DNA of 64,000 bases from Psoroptes ovis (taxonomy: Eukaryota; Arthropoda; Arachnida; Sarcoptiformes; Psoroptidae). The stretch covers positions 62,001 to 126,000 of the forward strand of contig PQWQ01000032.1 of assembly GCA_002943765.1 (NCBI GenBank), in the 5' to 3' direction. Position 1 is the first letter of the stretch. Each line of letters opens with the position of its first letter. Below, piece by piece: positions 13,072 to 27,531 of the stretch. The notes below the pieces were generated by a model. The model was not told where the DNA came from. It saw nothing but the letters and a program-made list of their open reading frames with translations, and did not search any database. The position numbers and the translations under genes are program-made.

Positions 13072-14192
13072 TGTATACTGCAGGTGGCCATTGGCTTTGC
13101 TTGAAAAAAACTCTTATTCATGTTTATACATGCACATTCAAACATACACAAAATACCTGGAGAATCAATGCACACACTGATCAGCGCACACATTTTAACC
13201 TGAACCTGAACCTTAACAAACAAAAAAAAAAACCTGAATAAATAAATGAATAAATAAAATATGTTTAAGCGTGATGAATGAATGGAAATGAATTTTCAAA
13301 TTTCGAAATGAATTGCAGCAGTTTGACAACCTAAGCAAACCAAATGTTCAAAAAAATAAATGAAGAATTGAATTGAATTGAAACAAACCTGAGAGAGAGA
13401 TTGTTGTTTCACCATTTCTTCTGCTGGTTATGTGTTTCTGTCTGCTGCTGTTGTTGATTTTTGGTTTTGGTGTGGTGGTTGTTGCTGTTGTTGTGGCACG
13501 ACTTCATTGACTTCACCTCAAAGACTATGGCCATTCGAGTAAAATGTAAAGAAAAGGCCCCAATTTTTCGTTGAATTGAAATGAAAAAAATATTTTCTTG
13601 GTCATTTTTACAATATTCGATGATGAATATATATAAGAAAACTAGTTATTTGTTTGTTGAATGAATGAAATGCTAAGGAAACATTTTCTTCGAATAAGCT
13701 TTAACCTTATAAAAAAAATGCCTGTCAAAAAACATTTTTGAATCAAATATTTTTGAGCTTGTTTTGTTTGTTGTTGAATGTGTATGCATGCGAGTATGTT
13801 GTGTGTGTTGTTGTGTGCATAGAATATTAAGCGCCAAGCATGTGGTCTTCTTCAATATTTTGAATAATCATCATAAAAAATGTTGTTTGGTAAATAAATG
13901 TGTTTCAGTTTCGAATAAGTGATCAATCTATGCACACATACACAATGAATGCATTTAAAGTTTCAAAATAAATGAATCATTTTAATTGATTTTCATTTGA
14001 TCAGTGAAATTTTGGTTCAATTCAATTCTCGATTTGGTTCGTTCGTTCGATTGAAAATGAACACCTGAATTTTTTTGGTGTAAAATTCTTCATTTCATCC
14101 AATTATGTGCAGTGTGATCATTTATTGTTTGTAAATCGTTTTTCAAATGGCCATTTGGATCCATTTGTTCAGTGAATTTCATCATCATCATC

Positions 14193-17100
14193 ATGGGAAC
14201 GTTATGTTCATCATCGAAACACTGTTACAGTGGAAACACCATCAATATTTCATTGATTAGATCAAATCTGAGAACAATATTTCAATTAATTTTATTAATA
14301 AATTATGTGATTCAATCATTTCATTGTTTTAGTGATATTGTTTATTTTGAAGTGAAAGAAAATTCACCACCAAAAACATATGTTGGCCGTATACCTATCA
14401 AACAAGGTTTTCAATATCATATCAATGATGATTCACCGATTGAATTTCATTTAGATGCAACTACCGGTGTCATTGTCACCACTGATGTTGCTTTGGATCG
14501 TGAATTAAAATCTCAATATTCATTTGTAATATTATCATCATCACCAACATATCCGATACAAGTGAAAATTCGTGTGCTAGATGTGAATGATAACAGTCCA
14601 ATATGGCCTGATTATATTGATACAAATTTAACTTTTAGTGAATCAGCACCGATTGGTACACGTATCATTTTGGATACCCCAATCGATCCTGATGAAGGTG
14701 ATTTACAATTTACAATCAATTTAATTAATGAAAATGATGATGATAACAGTGATGATAGTGAACTATCAGCGAATGATGATTCATCATTACTGCCATTCCA
14801 ATTGAATTATAATGCATCGACTAAATTTCTGTCACTTGAAATATCTGCAAAACTTGATCGTGAATTTCGTAGTAATTATTTGATTAATATAACTGCTAAT
14901 GATAATGGTGATAATCAACAACATTTTAGTTCAATTATATTCAATATAATTATATTAGATTCGAATGATAATCCACCAATATTCGATCATAGTGATTATT
15001 TAATTTTATTAAATGATTCGATTACCAAAGATACTGTCATATTACAAGTACATGCAACTGATGCTGATCAAGAACAAAATGATAATAGCCGAATCAGTTA
15101 TTATCTTCCTCAATCTGTTTTGAATGATTTTAAAATCGATCCGAATACCGGAATCATTTCTACTGTACATGATGGACCTGTTCATTGTGGTCAACAGCAA
15201 CAGGCAGTGAATGATAATGAAAATGATATTGGTCGTATTTGTGTATTCACTGTATTTGCACATGATCATGGACAGCCTCGGCAAGATGGACGAACATATG
15301 TTACGGCACGAATAAGATCCACGAATAATCATGCCCCTATTATCAAATTTCGTTATTTTTCAAAATCCGAATATGCGAATGTCGATGAAAATGCTGTCAA
15401 TGGAAGCGTTGTTGCTGCAATATCGGTCATAGATTTTGATCATGGACAAAATGGTCAAACATGGTTAGAGCTTATTGATGGCAATCAACTCGGACATTTT
15501 CGTTTGGAATCGCTGGGAAATTCACATATAATCAAAGTAAACAGTACACTAGATCGCGAACGTATTGCTCAATATAATTTGACAATAATGGCACATGACA
15601 AAGGTCAGCCATCAAAACATTCCACAGATAATCTCATCATAATTGTACAAGATCACAATGATCATGGTCCACAATTCGATAAAGACGTATATGAAGTATC
15701 AATTGTTGAGAACCGACACAAAATTGGAGTTTACGTAATTGCATTGCATGCAACTGATCAAGATGTCGGTATTAATGCAGAAATTTCATATTCAATCTCG
15801 GGGCCAGATTCACATTATTTTCATTGTGATTCAATGACCGGTCTAATAACCACAGCAAAAATAATTGATCGTGAACTAGTCGATTCATTCGAATTACGGG
15901 TAATCGCACGTGATGGTGCTAGTAATCCAAAATGGGCATATGCCATCCTGCGAATCAAAGTTCTTGATCAAAATGATTGTCGACCATCGATCCGACTGCC
16001 ACCAATCTATTATTTCAACGACGAACTTGACAGATATGAAATCGATTTGGATGAAAATGAAATTCTTGACTTGGATTTAATTGTTGAAGATCAAGATCTC
16101 GGAGCTAATGGCACTGTCGATTTACGATTGTTGTATGATTATGATAATATATTCAAAATTATGAACAAATCGAAATTGAAATCAACTATTAAATTTGATT
16201 TCGAATCACCCAATCATCAACAGCAATATCATTTAGTGTTGATGGCAAAAGATCATGGACCTGAACCTCTATGGTCATTGACAACAATCATGCTAAATAT
16301 TCGTAATGTTGATGACACTCTACCGAAATTATATCCAAAACAATATTATTCATTCATACCATTGAATGCAATTACAGCGACCAATATTAATTTTACATCG
16401 ATCGTAATCAACAAATTGATGATACGTGATAATGAATTTAAAATTCCATTATCATTTCGTGTACATGATGATGATATGAGACAGTATTTTAACGTGAATA
16501 GTAATGGTGAAATTCGTTTTGACAGCAATGTAAATATACGTTGGCTAAATAATCAAAAACAATATAGACCATATTTTCATTTCTACATTGATTGCATTGG
16601 TTGTGACCAGGATTATAATCGAACTAAAATGAATATATTTCTTATTGATAATAATAATCGTAATAATAATAATAATAATCAAAGACAAACATATCGATTT
16701 GAAATTGAAGAAAATCTACCAATCAATACAATCGTTGGACAATTGACCGATGTTCCCGTTGATCAATCATATCGTTTATACATAATCAAAGGTAATGATA
16801 ATGAACAATTTCGATTAGATCATAACACATTGAAAACAAATAAAATATTGGATTATGAGCAAAGTCAAAGCCATCAGCTACAAATAATGGCAATACGTAT
16901 TGATCATTTTTTCTACATCGATATTGAAGTGAACATTATAAATGTGAATGATTGTCAACCATATTTTGAACGAGTATTCGATGTAATTGAAATTAATGAT
17001 GATTCACCTGTTATGTATAATGTTTATGATTTAAATGCCAAAGACAATGATAATGATTTATCATTGATTGAATATGAATTCATTGAAAATCCATTCAACA

Positions 17101-20100
17101 TGTTTATGATTGAAAATGGATCACTTAAATTAGCATCATCAATCAATAATAATGATATCAAAAATCGATTGATGTCCAAAAAAATATGGCCATTATCACC
17201 ATTGATTCAAGTAATGATTAAAGCAATCGATAAGAATCAGCAATCGTTGAAAAAAATTAATGGCCATTATGACAATCATCATTTTGAAAATAATAATAAT
17301 AATTCAATGGCCATTATCAGATTATTTATTGTGATCAAACCTGTTTTACAATCACAAATGAATAATAATAAACCGCGATTCATGCGAAAATTTGTTGAAT
17401 TATTTCTTATCGAATCAATGCCAGTGAATGAAAAATTTTACGAAATTAATATTTTCGTTAATGATAATGATAAAAGTGATAATAATAATGATTCATTTAT
17501 TTTCACCATTGATTCTTTGTCCACCGATGATTTTGCCATACTGCCAAGTGGTCATCTTTATGTACGGCGACCTTTAGATCGAGAAAAATGTGATCTTTAT
17601 ATGTTCAATGTGAACTTGTTCAACGTTGAGTTGATAAATGATAATCAAACTACGCCAATTGATACGATGGAAATGTTGATCCATATCAAAGATATTAATG
17701 ATAATAAACCGATTTTCGATAAAGAATCATATCATTTTCAAGTGCCGGAAAATATTTCCAGCAATTTTTATATTGGACGTGTTCATGCGACCGATAAAGA
17801 TCTCGGAACAAATGCACGAATCCAGTACAGTATTGTTAATAGTTATTATAGTTCATATCTTCAAATTGATTCGACTACTGGTCATTTATGGACCAACATC
17901 AATTATGACCGAGAACAATTGGCTAATTTCGAAATAATTGTACAGGCTATTGATCAGCCATTGGATGAAGAACATTTCATTGATCAAACTTTGGTTCACA
18001 TAGAAATACTTGATATCAATGATAATCGTCCTGAATTTGAACCACCAATTAATGTAACAATTTCACCAAGAAGTAATGAACACGGTCCTATTATGTATGG
18101 TGAAATTAGTATCAGTGAAAATGTAGCCATCGGTACCGTATTAACACGATTTGAAGCCATTGATTTAGATGCTGATTCCACAATAACTTATCGGCTCAAA
18201 AATCAACAGAATCATAGTGAACCGATTTTCGAAATCAACCAAACCAATGGATTATTAGTACTAAGCAAAGAATTGGATCGTGAAAGCTGTGATAAGTATT
18301 CATTGATTATTGAAGCAAGTGATGGTCGTTATACGAATGAATTTCATTTGAAAATAATTGTAGAAGATTACAATGATTGTATACCTGAATGGGTGAATTT
18401 CGATGACAATTTAATTGATTTATATGTACCAGAAAATATTTCAATTGGCAGTGAAATTTATAGCTTTGAAGCGATCGATAAGGATTTGGGACCGAATGCA
18501 TTGTTTCATTTTTCAATCGATAATCAATCGGGAATGATGCAAAAATATTTTGATATCCTTAGCAAAAAATTGATTGTCATCAACAGTTTGGATTATGAAA
18601 AACATCGTCAACATTTATTGAACATTAGTCTAATTGAAACATTATCACAACGTTTGGCCAGCAAAAAAACAATCCGAATCAATATTGTTGACATAAATGA
18701 TTGTACACCAACATTTGTTCGACGTACTGAAACCGAAGTAATTCGTATTGCTGAAAATTTAGAAATTGGCAGTAAATTGCTAACATTACAAGCATATGAT
18801 TGTGATCATAATGATACATTAAGCTATGAAATTATTACATGTAATACACATTATCACACCCATCGTAATATATTCCATACTGATGATGATTCAAATAATG
18901 GCAACCTAAATATGGATGGTAGCCGGTCAAATGATCATGCTGAAATTCAACATAAACATGATTCAAATAATTGTCCATTGAAATTGAATTCAATTACTGG
19001 TGAAATTATTAATATAAATAACTTGGATCGTGAAGTGATCGAATCAATTAATTTACGTTTATTGGTTCGTGATAGTGTTGGCCATTTGGATCGTATGAAA
19101 ATTATTTTCATAATTGATGATGTCAACGATGAAAGTCCAATGTTTATTACACCTAAAACCATTGTAATCGAAGATTTGACACATAAATTTCCAAATGCAA
19201 TTGTCGGTTCAGTTAAAGCTATTGATCTCGATTTAGGCATAAATAGTGCAATCAAATATAAAATAGAATATTCATCGCATCCAATTTTCGATTTGGACCC
19301 ATTCACCGGTATTTTCAAATTGAAAAAAACAATATCATCGATCAACGAACCAATCATTTTGAATATCAGCGCTACCGATGGTGGCGGGTTGAAAACATTT
19401 GATCAAATTGAATTCATAACCATCGATTCAAGTAAAACGTGGTTAGATCCGATTAATGTTTTTCTGGAAATCAATGAGAACTTACCATTATCAACCGAAA
19501 TTCATCGATTAGAATGTCATGATGAGAACGATGGTTGCAGTTTTTATTTGATTAATGCAACTGATCGTAATTTTGATGTTAATCGTATGACCGGTATAAT
19601 TAACGTCATTGATTTGATTGATCGTGAAATGTTGGACAGAAGATTATTACAAGTATTAGTCATGATTGGATCTAAATATCTACAACAACACAACATACAT
19701 ATAAATGTGCTCGATCAAAATGATAATCCACCATATTTGACCAATGCATCCATCGTTTTACAATTGTCTGAAACATTGCCTGTCGGTTCGAATGTATTCA
19801 ATGTTTCTGCTATGATTGTCGATGAAGATTTGAATAATAAATTCGATTATCAAATTATTAATTGTTCATCATGTACATCATCTAATGGCGTATTCGGTTT
19901 GAATCGAAAAACTGGTGTGATTACTTTACAAGTAAGTTTCATTGCTGTACATTCATTGCTTTAAATATAACAATAAACTATTTCACATTTAGTCACCATT
20001 GGATTGTGAACAAATTGACAAGTATCGAATTTTATTTGGTGTTTCGGATGGCATTTACTTGCTGACTTCATTGATCGATATTCATGTTGTTGATGTAAGT

Positions 20101-23100
20101 TTTTTTATACCTCGTCTTAGACTGTCTTAATATGTTACAATTATATTTTCGCAGGAAAACGATAATGAACCCTATTTTAATCAAACTGATTATGTATTTC
20201 ATTTTAATGAGAATACTGAACGAGGAACAATCGTAAGTGTTGATTATTTTGATTGAATCGATTTGATTTATTCATTCATTCATTTTTTATTATGTTTAAA
20301 GGTTGGTCAAATTCAAGCCTTTGATGCTGATATTAGCAATAAAAATTTGATTTATACAATAATCGATTCAGATAATGAAGATGAAACAAAAGAGCCATTA
20401 GCACATATATTCTCATTAGATTCGCGTAATGGACAATTTACATTAATGAAAAAATTAGATTATGAAAATGACCCGAATGAATATCGGCTAAAAGTGATTG
20501 CAAACGATGGAAAATATCATTCGATTGCCGTCAATGTGATATTTAAATTAATAAATCTGTCCGATAATCCTCCAGTATTTGAATCATCTGTTTATCGTTT
20601 GAGTATTTTAGAAAATAAGCTGATCGACAACATTATTTGTTTACAAGCATTTGATGCTGATCTGAAAAATCCTATTCAAAATGATCAAAACAATGAAAAC
20701 ATAGTGAATATAACTTATTATTTAATCGACAATAACAATCGACAACTACAGCCGCAGCAGCAGCAAATGCAAATCGATCATAAAACCGGTTGTATATCGA
20801 TTGTAAGGCCATTAGATCGTGAAATGCAGCCATCAATCAATGTAACAGTGATAGCATCAGATGGTTTTTTCAATGCTACAACAAATGTTTTCTTGAATAT
20901 TATGGATGAAAATGATAATTTTCCAATATTCGATCATAAAACCCCTCAATCACTGCGAATAATGGAAAACACAGCCGTAGATACGGTTGTCTATACATTC
21001 AAAGCAATCGATTCGGATGAACCGCCAAACAGTTATATTCAATATGAATTGATTAATGCTGATAATCAAACTAATCAAGTCAACAATACCATGCTACCGT
21101 TTGTGATTGGCCCGATTGATGGTCAATTGAAGATAACGAATTTGATTGATCGTGAACAATGCGATCATTATGATTTGATTATTCGTGCCACTGATTATGG
21201 TGGTCGCCATACTGATCATGTTTGTCGTATTGATATTGATGATTTGAATGATAATTCACCCGTATTTCAACAGCATTCTTATGAATTGCGTGTTTATGAA
21301 AATGTGACCATTGGTTATACTGTACTGCAATTGAATGCATTTGATGCTGATCCAACTGATGAAGTTAATTATAAAATCATTGCCGGTGTTCCATTTGGTA
21401 GTTTTCAAATCGATGATGATCGTATTGTTGTGGCCGTAAATTTGAATTATGAAGAAATTGACGAATATAATCTTAAAGTGAATGCAATTGATCGAGAAGG
21501 AAATATTGACACAGCAAATGTCCGGATTATTGTTTTGAATGTGCTGGATGAAAAGCCAATTTTCGCTCAATCCACGTATGAAGTTAATTGGTATGAAAAT
21601 CATACCGGAACAATTGGACAATTCGCTTCCATCGCATCTAAATCACATGAAAAAAGACGATCACATTTGCAGCGATCATCGCCAACCACATTGAATCGAA
21701 TCAATTATTTATTAATTAATAATTACAAAAATTGCTTTCGATTAAATTCAACAAATGCCATACTTTCAATCGTCAAATCAATCGACAGTGAACTTCTTCG
21801 GCAAGAACAAGAATCGAATAAAATCGAATTGAAAATTATGGCTATTGATTCACTGTCAAGATTATCAAATGTAGCCAAAATAGTAGTACATATCATCGAC
21901 ATAAATGATAATAGTCCTACATTTATTGATCGAAATCAATTGCCTTTGAATTTTCATTTGAAAGAAAATTATGAATATAATTCAAACACATCCATTGGTA
22001 GAATAATGGTCAATGATCAAGATGAAAGTGATACAATCAGATTTTCACTGAACACATCATATAATAATTTATTTATGATTGATTCTTATGGCACTATACG
22101 ATTGCAGACGCCGACAATATTTGATCGTGAACAAGTGGCCCAATATCCATTGCAAGTATCAGCCTCAGATTCGAAACATTCGATTAGTAGAAACTTTACC
22201 ATTTTGATTGATGATGATAATGATTGTAAGCCTAAACTGACGCGTATCAATGATATTGTAATCGCCAATAATAAGCAAATAACATTGACTATATCCATAC
22301 CAAGGTTACGATCAATTTTCAAAAATAATTTAGCATTGATCGGTATGCAGACATTTGACTGTGATGAAGGTGCAAATGCACGTGTACAGATACGAATGGA
22401 TGATGACAATCTTTACAATGTTTTCAATGTTGATGATCAAAAAGGAACGATTAAAATTGATGGCCGTAATCTTAATGAAGAAATTTTACGACAAATCGAA
22501 CAAATTGATTTAATAATATCGGATCAATCGGATACTAATCAATTATCGAATGAATATTCAATAATATTCGAATGGATTGATGATAATCAAATTGAAATGG
22601 AACTAATCGGAAAAAATTTTATTGAATTATTCATACCAGAAACAGTGATAACCAATAAGAAATTGTATCAATTCGAAACTAATGATCAATCATTATCAAT
22701 TGGAATTTATGCTGGTGATATTTATAATCATTTTGATATTGTCAATAATACATTAATCAATAATGTGCCATTGGATTATGAATCAATCAAATCATATGAT
22801 CTTTATCTACAAGTGGTGAATAATCGAAATGAATTTCAATTCGTATTCATTAGAGTGAACATCGTCAATGAAAATGATAACCCACCGATATTCATTCAAT
22901 CAAATTATAATGTGAGCATACCAGAAGAAGAACCAAATATTTTTGTCGTTCAAGTATGGGCAAACGATGTTGATTTTCCCGATTCACACATTCAATATTC
23001 AATCATTGAAAAAGATTTACCATTCAAAATCGATTCAAATACTGGAAATATATTCACCATTGGTCAAATTGATCGTGAATTGAATGATCATTTTCAATTG

Positions 23101-25754
23101 ACAGTCATGGCCAGTGATGACGATCAATTACAAAGTATGGCTACTGTATCAATACATATCGAAGATAAAAATGATAATCCACTACGTTTCACACATTTAT
23201 TACAAACAAATGTCAGCGAATCTACGCCGGTCGATAGTTTTGTTATACAAGTACAAAGTACTGATAAAGATATTGGAAATAATTCAATTATTCGCTATTC
23301 GCTGCTGACTGAAACGCAAACATTTCGTATTGATGCTTCGAATGGCAAAATTTACCTGATTACTTTGCTTGATCGTGAAATAAAAGAACAATATTTCCTC
23401 ACTGTTAGTGCGAATGATGGTAGTTGGAAATCGCAAACAACTGTAGCGATTTATGTTCTGGATGAAAATGATTGTCATCCGCAATTCGAACAAGATGTTT
23501 ATCAATGGCGAATTAATTATGATCAGTTATCGGTCAATTCGACCATTGGAAAAGTTTTTGCATTTGATAATGACAAATATGAGAATGGTGCCATTACATA
23601 TCGACTGAAGCAACGATCAAAATATTTTTCGATTGATTCGAAGACAGGTGAAATCTATGTCAAACAAAAACCGAAATTGTTTGATAAAAAAATGTCCTTC
23701 TTAAATTATCATCAATTGATTGTGATAGCAACTGATTCTGGACGACAACCAAAGCGAAATCAAACAATTGTTTCCATTCATTTATTCTCCATGGATTCTT
23801 CGGCGGACTCTACTGATGCTAATTTAATAAAAATACCAATCGACCTGCAAAATGGAACCATGTTATTCGCATCGAATGCAATGATCAAATTGATTAATGA
23901 TGCTCAATCATCAATTGTACGAACTCATTATAATCAACTGTTATTTAACAGACAATCAAGTCTTAAGATAGGTGATTATCATCAAATTGATATCAATAAT
24001 AATTATGAAAATTTAACCCTTAACTTATTGATCATTGGAGCAAACGAATTTGAACCAAAATTCACCAACACAATCCACAATGATTCGATCATAATCAATG
24101 AAGCAATCACACAACCAAATCATGTTGTTTATCAATTCCAAGCGATCGATGGTGACGATAGCAATTCAGTAAATGGACAAATTTATTTTACATTCAACAT
24201 AAGCAAATTATATTGGAATAAGAACATTGATGAATATCTTGCAATCGATTACAGGCCAACATATGGCCACCTGTTTAAAAAAAATCTTAGTTCATATGAA
24301 ATGATTGATTATATTGATGAATTTATTGGCATTAAAATGCCTTTCAAATTGAATGCTACGACTGGTGAATTGCAAATTGTACATAGCATTGATTATGAAA
24401 TAATAACTGGCTATTCATTGATTGTTACCGTTTATGATCGTGCATGGTATCCGAAGCAATCATCAATATTATTTAACGTATGGATTAATGATATCGATGA
24501 TTTCATTGGTTACAGTATGTTTTTGATTTTTATTTTGAGTTAATATATTAATTGATTCATATATTTTTCATTGTAGATATGATTGATTCAGATAAATTAT
24601 ATCATGATGCATCATCAACAACTAAACCAGATCCTATGTCAATCGGTGTAATGGTCGTTATATTCTTTTTTGTCATATTAATATTGGTCATTTCAACCAG
24701 TTTTCTTGTTTATCATAATCAACGTAAAAGATTATTATCGGAAACAAGGAAAATTTTCTCGAATAATTCATTGCTTAGACCATATGATGTTCATCGTACA
24801 TTATCGACTGATATGGTCGTGCAACGAATACAACAACAAGAAATGATCAACAATCTTCAAACTGTCAATCATCATAATAATCAATCGCAACATATTCGTT
24901 TGAATTCGAATTCATCTCAGCCATCGCAACAACAAACACAACAGCATTGTATCACTTCTTCATCGCCTGCACGAAATTCAATGCGTAAAACAACGGTGGC
25001 CAATCAACAACGTATGTTTGGTCATCCAATTCAATCATCAGTTGGTTCAATGCCATCCGCTTCTCGTTTACCAGTTGTAATGTCAGCAGCAACTAAACCA
25101 GATATTGTCATTCCACCACCGCAGCCACCATCGGTCATTAACATGGATCCGAATGTTCATCATGTTGTTATGAATAATCCAGTGCCAACAGTTGCATCAA
25201 GTATTTATACGCATTCAAATTCAGAGAATTATACGGATAATTACAGTAATATTTTGGCAAGTGCCGAACACTATGATCTCGAAAATGCATCATCGATTGC
25301 ACCATCTGATATTGATATTGTTTATCATTACAAAGGATATCGTAATCGTGATCGAATCGGTGGTGCTGTTCCGGCAACCCTTCACCATTTAGTAAATAAT
25401 GGAAGTCAAATATCTAAAACCCACAGCAATCATGCCCCACTGTCACGATTAAGTCCAAGCGTTAGCGAGCTATCATCAGCACATCCACATATTTTAACCC
25501 TACAAGATTTACGAGATTCACAACAAGCAAACGGAGCTTCAATTCAATCTATTATGCATCATCGGATTCCTCCACCACCACCTCCGCCACCACCACCCCC
25601 ACCGCCTCAGCAACCATCATCAAATATCATCAATAAATCAATGATTATCGATGATGAAATGGAAAATAATTCTTATGGTGCATATTCTGTATATACTGGT
25701 ATTGGTGGTGGTGGTATCGGTGGTGATGATTCTACCACCACAAATGGTTGGTAA
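14193..25754 (+). CDS. ds: Dachsous-type giant protocadherin, 3,769 aa
   Basis: Giant cell-surface cadherin. Dachsous binds Fat on neighbouring cells to control planar polarity and Hippo growth signalling. Exons 14193-19931, 19993-20094, 20155-20232, 20302-24514 and 24577-25754 join in frame to 3,769 residues; Drosophila Ds is about 3.5 kb of codons. A hydrophobic stretch TIFQLILLINYVIQSFHCFS before the first repeat acts as signal peptide. About 30 cadherin repeats follow, counted from DxNDNxP-type linkers (DVNDNSP, DSNDNPP, DINDNKP, DENDNFP). They continue straight to one membrane segment near residues 3399-3424, with no EGF or laminin-G domains. That is the Dachsous layout and argues against Fat. 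The ~345-residue cytoplasmic tail has NASSIAPSDIDIVYHYKGYR (from ~3614), LSRLSPSVSELSS (~3667) and a long polyproline run. The start at 14193 is the only in-frame ATG before the signal sequence. Dachsous versus another large non-classical cadherin is inference. Confidence 0.85.
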
Positions 25755-26325
25755 CCAAAATTCAAATCTAGTCAAATGATATTAATTACAAAACAATGTA
25801 AAATATGATTATATGAATCAATGAGCTTCAAAATTATTTACAAACACAAACATTATCGAACACATACATATTTGAAATGTATATTATAAATCTACAGTAT
25901 TACACCCATTACCATACCATACACATTGCCATAATGTGCCAATTTTACAAAAAAAAAAAATCAATTAATTAATTAATTTTCGATTATTTATTTTCCATTA
26001 TTATTTTGTGTGTGCCTTACAATCGATTATTATTGATCTTTGTATAAAAAACAGAAATTAAAAATTGTAATTTTTCCAAATAACTCTAATTGAAAATGTG
26101 CAAATCTTTACATTAATTGCTCCACAGAGTTGTAAGTAAGTAAAGGATCCAGGGTTGCCGACAGGGTTTGTTCTGGGCCAAAGAAAATGAATATTTAATA
26201 GCATTTCCCATGGATTTGCAATAGAAATGCGCATGTTTTTAATGATTTCTGTGATACATTTGTTCACCATTCTCATTCACTAATGATTACAACACATATG
26301 TGCATATACATTTTTCAATTTATAT

Positions 26326-26715
26326 TTACGCCTTATGGTTGCCAAGCGTTACAACAAAAATATGAATGTTCACACTGGAAAATTGCCCAGCCATCTTTCC
26401 AATATGAACACAGGGCGTCATAGATAGAATATGTTCTTCAAAAACGAAAAATAAACAGGACAAAAATAACCAACGATTATTGCAACAAAAAGCTTGCCAA
26501 TCATGTAGTTTTTCATAAATGATATCCTTGAATGATGCATGTGAGCACATATCTTCTTCTATTTTGATCATAGATTTTATTTTCTGAATGAAAATATCTT
26601 CATCAAATGTTTTATTATTAAATATCCTCCCGCCGCCGAGGTTATAGACAAGAAAATTAGAGAAATTTTTCAGCGCATGCGCACTCGATTTTTTTTGATT
26701 GCAAAACTTGATCAA
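26326..26715 (-). CDS. Possible small divergent gene, hypothetical, 129 codons
   Basis: A 129-codon open frame with non-repetitive composition, for example NNKTFDEDIFIQKIKSMIKI and DIIYEKLHDWQAF, unlike the Asn/Lys/Phe-rich shadow frames of the other spacers. A hydrophobic stretch (WLFLSCLFFVF) lies in the middle. It would be transcribed away from OGT, with NRF-1-like palindromes at its 5' end. I recognise no domain. A second minus frame follows at 26276-26058 in another phase. It could be a small gene, a decayed gene fragment or chance. Confidence 0.22.
   Translation of the reverse strand: MIKFCNQKKSSAHALKNFSNFLVYNLGGGRIFNNKTFDEDIFIQKIKSMIKIEEDMCSHASFKDIIYEKLHDWQAFCCNNRWLFLSCLFFVFEEHILSMTPCVHIGKMAGQFSSVNIHIFVVTLGNHKA
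26673..26682. promoter_or_regulatory. NRF-1-like palindrome
   Basis: GCGCATGCGC, inside CAGCGCATGCGCACTC, matches the classical NRF-1 half-site repeat (GCGCATGCGC) of metazoan housekeeping promoters. It lies about 850 bases upstream of the OGT start codon in otherwise AT-rich DNA. Confidence 0.45.
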
Positions 26716-26753
26716 GCTGAAAAGAGTGTATCAATAAAAGAGATTTTTGTAAA

Positions 26754-26765
26754 CACGCATGCGTG
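26754..26765. promoter_or_regulatory. Second NRF-1-like palindrome
   Basis: CACGCATGCGTG is a perfect 12-bp palindrome sharing the GCATGC centre with the site about 80 bases to the left. Paired sites fit a bidirectional or housekeeping promoter for OGT; this is inference. Confidence 0.35.
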
Positions 26766-26816
26766 ATGAAAAAAATACAGGATAAACTCGTTTCTATCCG
26801 TTTTTCATGTTTTTCC

Positions 26817-26838
26817 TTTTTTTTTTTTTTTTTTTTTT
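26817..26838 (+). repeat. T22 homopolymer
   Basis: Uninterrupted run of 22 T. It lies between the NRF-1-like sites and the OGT start and is prone to length variation. Confidence 0.9.
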
Positions 26839-27531
26839 GATTGTGTACCATATTTTTTATGCCACGAATTCACTGTAATTCACACACAACGAAAAAAGAA
26901 GAAAAAACATTTTACTGAGAAAGGTAGTAGCATTGCAAACAGTTGAGTGAAAAACAATTTATCCAAAATGGTAGTGGCATTGATTTGAAGGGCTTGAAAA
27001 CAATCGAATCTCCTCATAAGTTTCCCCTTTTCACCCCACCACTAAATTTTTTTTTGTGTTTTGTTTTGCTCTTTTTCCCTTTCTTCATCGTTTGATGACG
27101 ACAATCGTCTTTGATTTTTCTATGTGTTTTTTAAAAAATCATGCATATGTGAATATATGAGTAAAAAATACCATCCATTCACATATATACACACACAGTC
27201 TTCAACGAAATAGATGATGATCGCGCTGATGTTGAATAATTGTTGTCATTGATTTGTGGTTGAAATCGTATTGTTTGATTTCGATGTGTTTTTTAATTGT
27301 CATCATCAAAAAATAATAAGTTAATTCGAATGAAATGAAATAGTTTGTTGTGATCATCATCATCTAATAAAGATAAACCATCCACATTTATTCATCATCA
27401 ATTAACCCTTTTCAGCACAAATCGATTATATTTTGGAATATTCATTTCTTTGGAAGAAAATATTCAAATACGTCATTGTTGATTTGAGTTTTTGATTCAA
27501 AGCTGAAACCCAAGACCAAAATAAACCCACA

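Larger units (their letters stand above)
9061..14192. other. Gene-poor spacer between the membrane-protein gene and the cadherin gene
   Basis: I see no supported gene. The first ~760 bases are probably 3' UTR. Three P1 palindromes lie at 12162-13071. The longest open frame (minus, 12475-12819, 114 codons) has no recognisable domain and follows AT-rich sequence. The last several hundred bases should hold the promoter and 5' UTR of the cadherin gene. Confidence 0.55.
25755..27531. other. Spacer between the cadherin and OGT genes
   Basis: It holds the cadherin 3' UTR, a T22 run, NRF-1-like palindromes and the presumed OGT promoter and 5' UTR. Between about 26060 and 26720 the sequence is less AT-rich and less repetitive than other spacers and carries minus-strand open frames, described separately. 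Confidence 0.6.

Noticed and set aside
15042..15332. Minus-strand open frames within the cadherin exons
   Set aside because: Shadows of the plus-strand cadherin coding sequence; the plus frame has continuous cadherin motifs.
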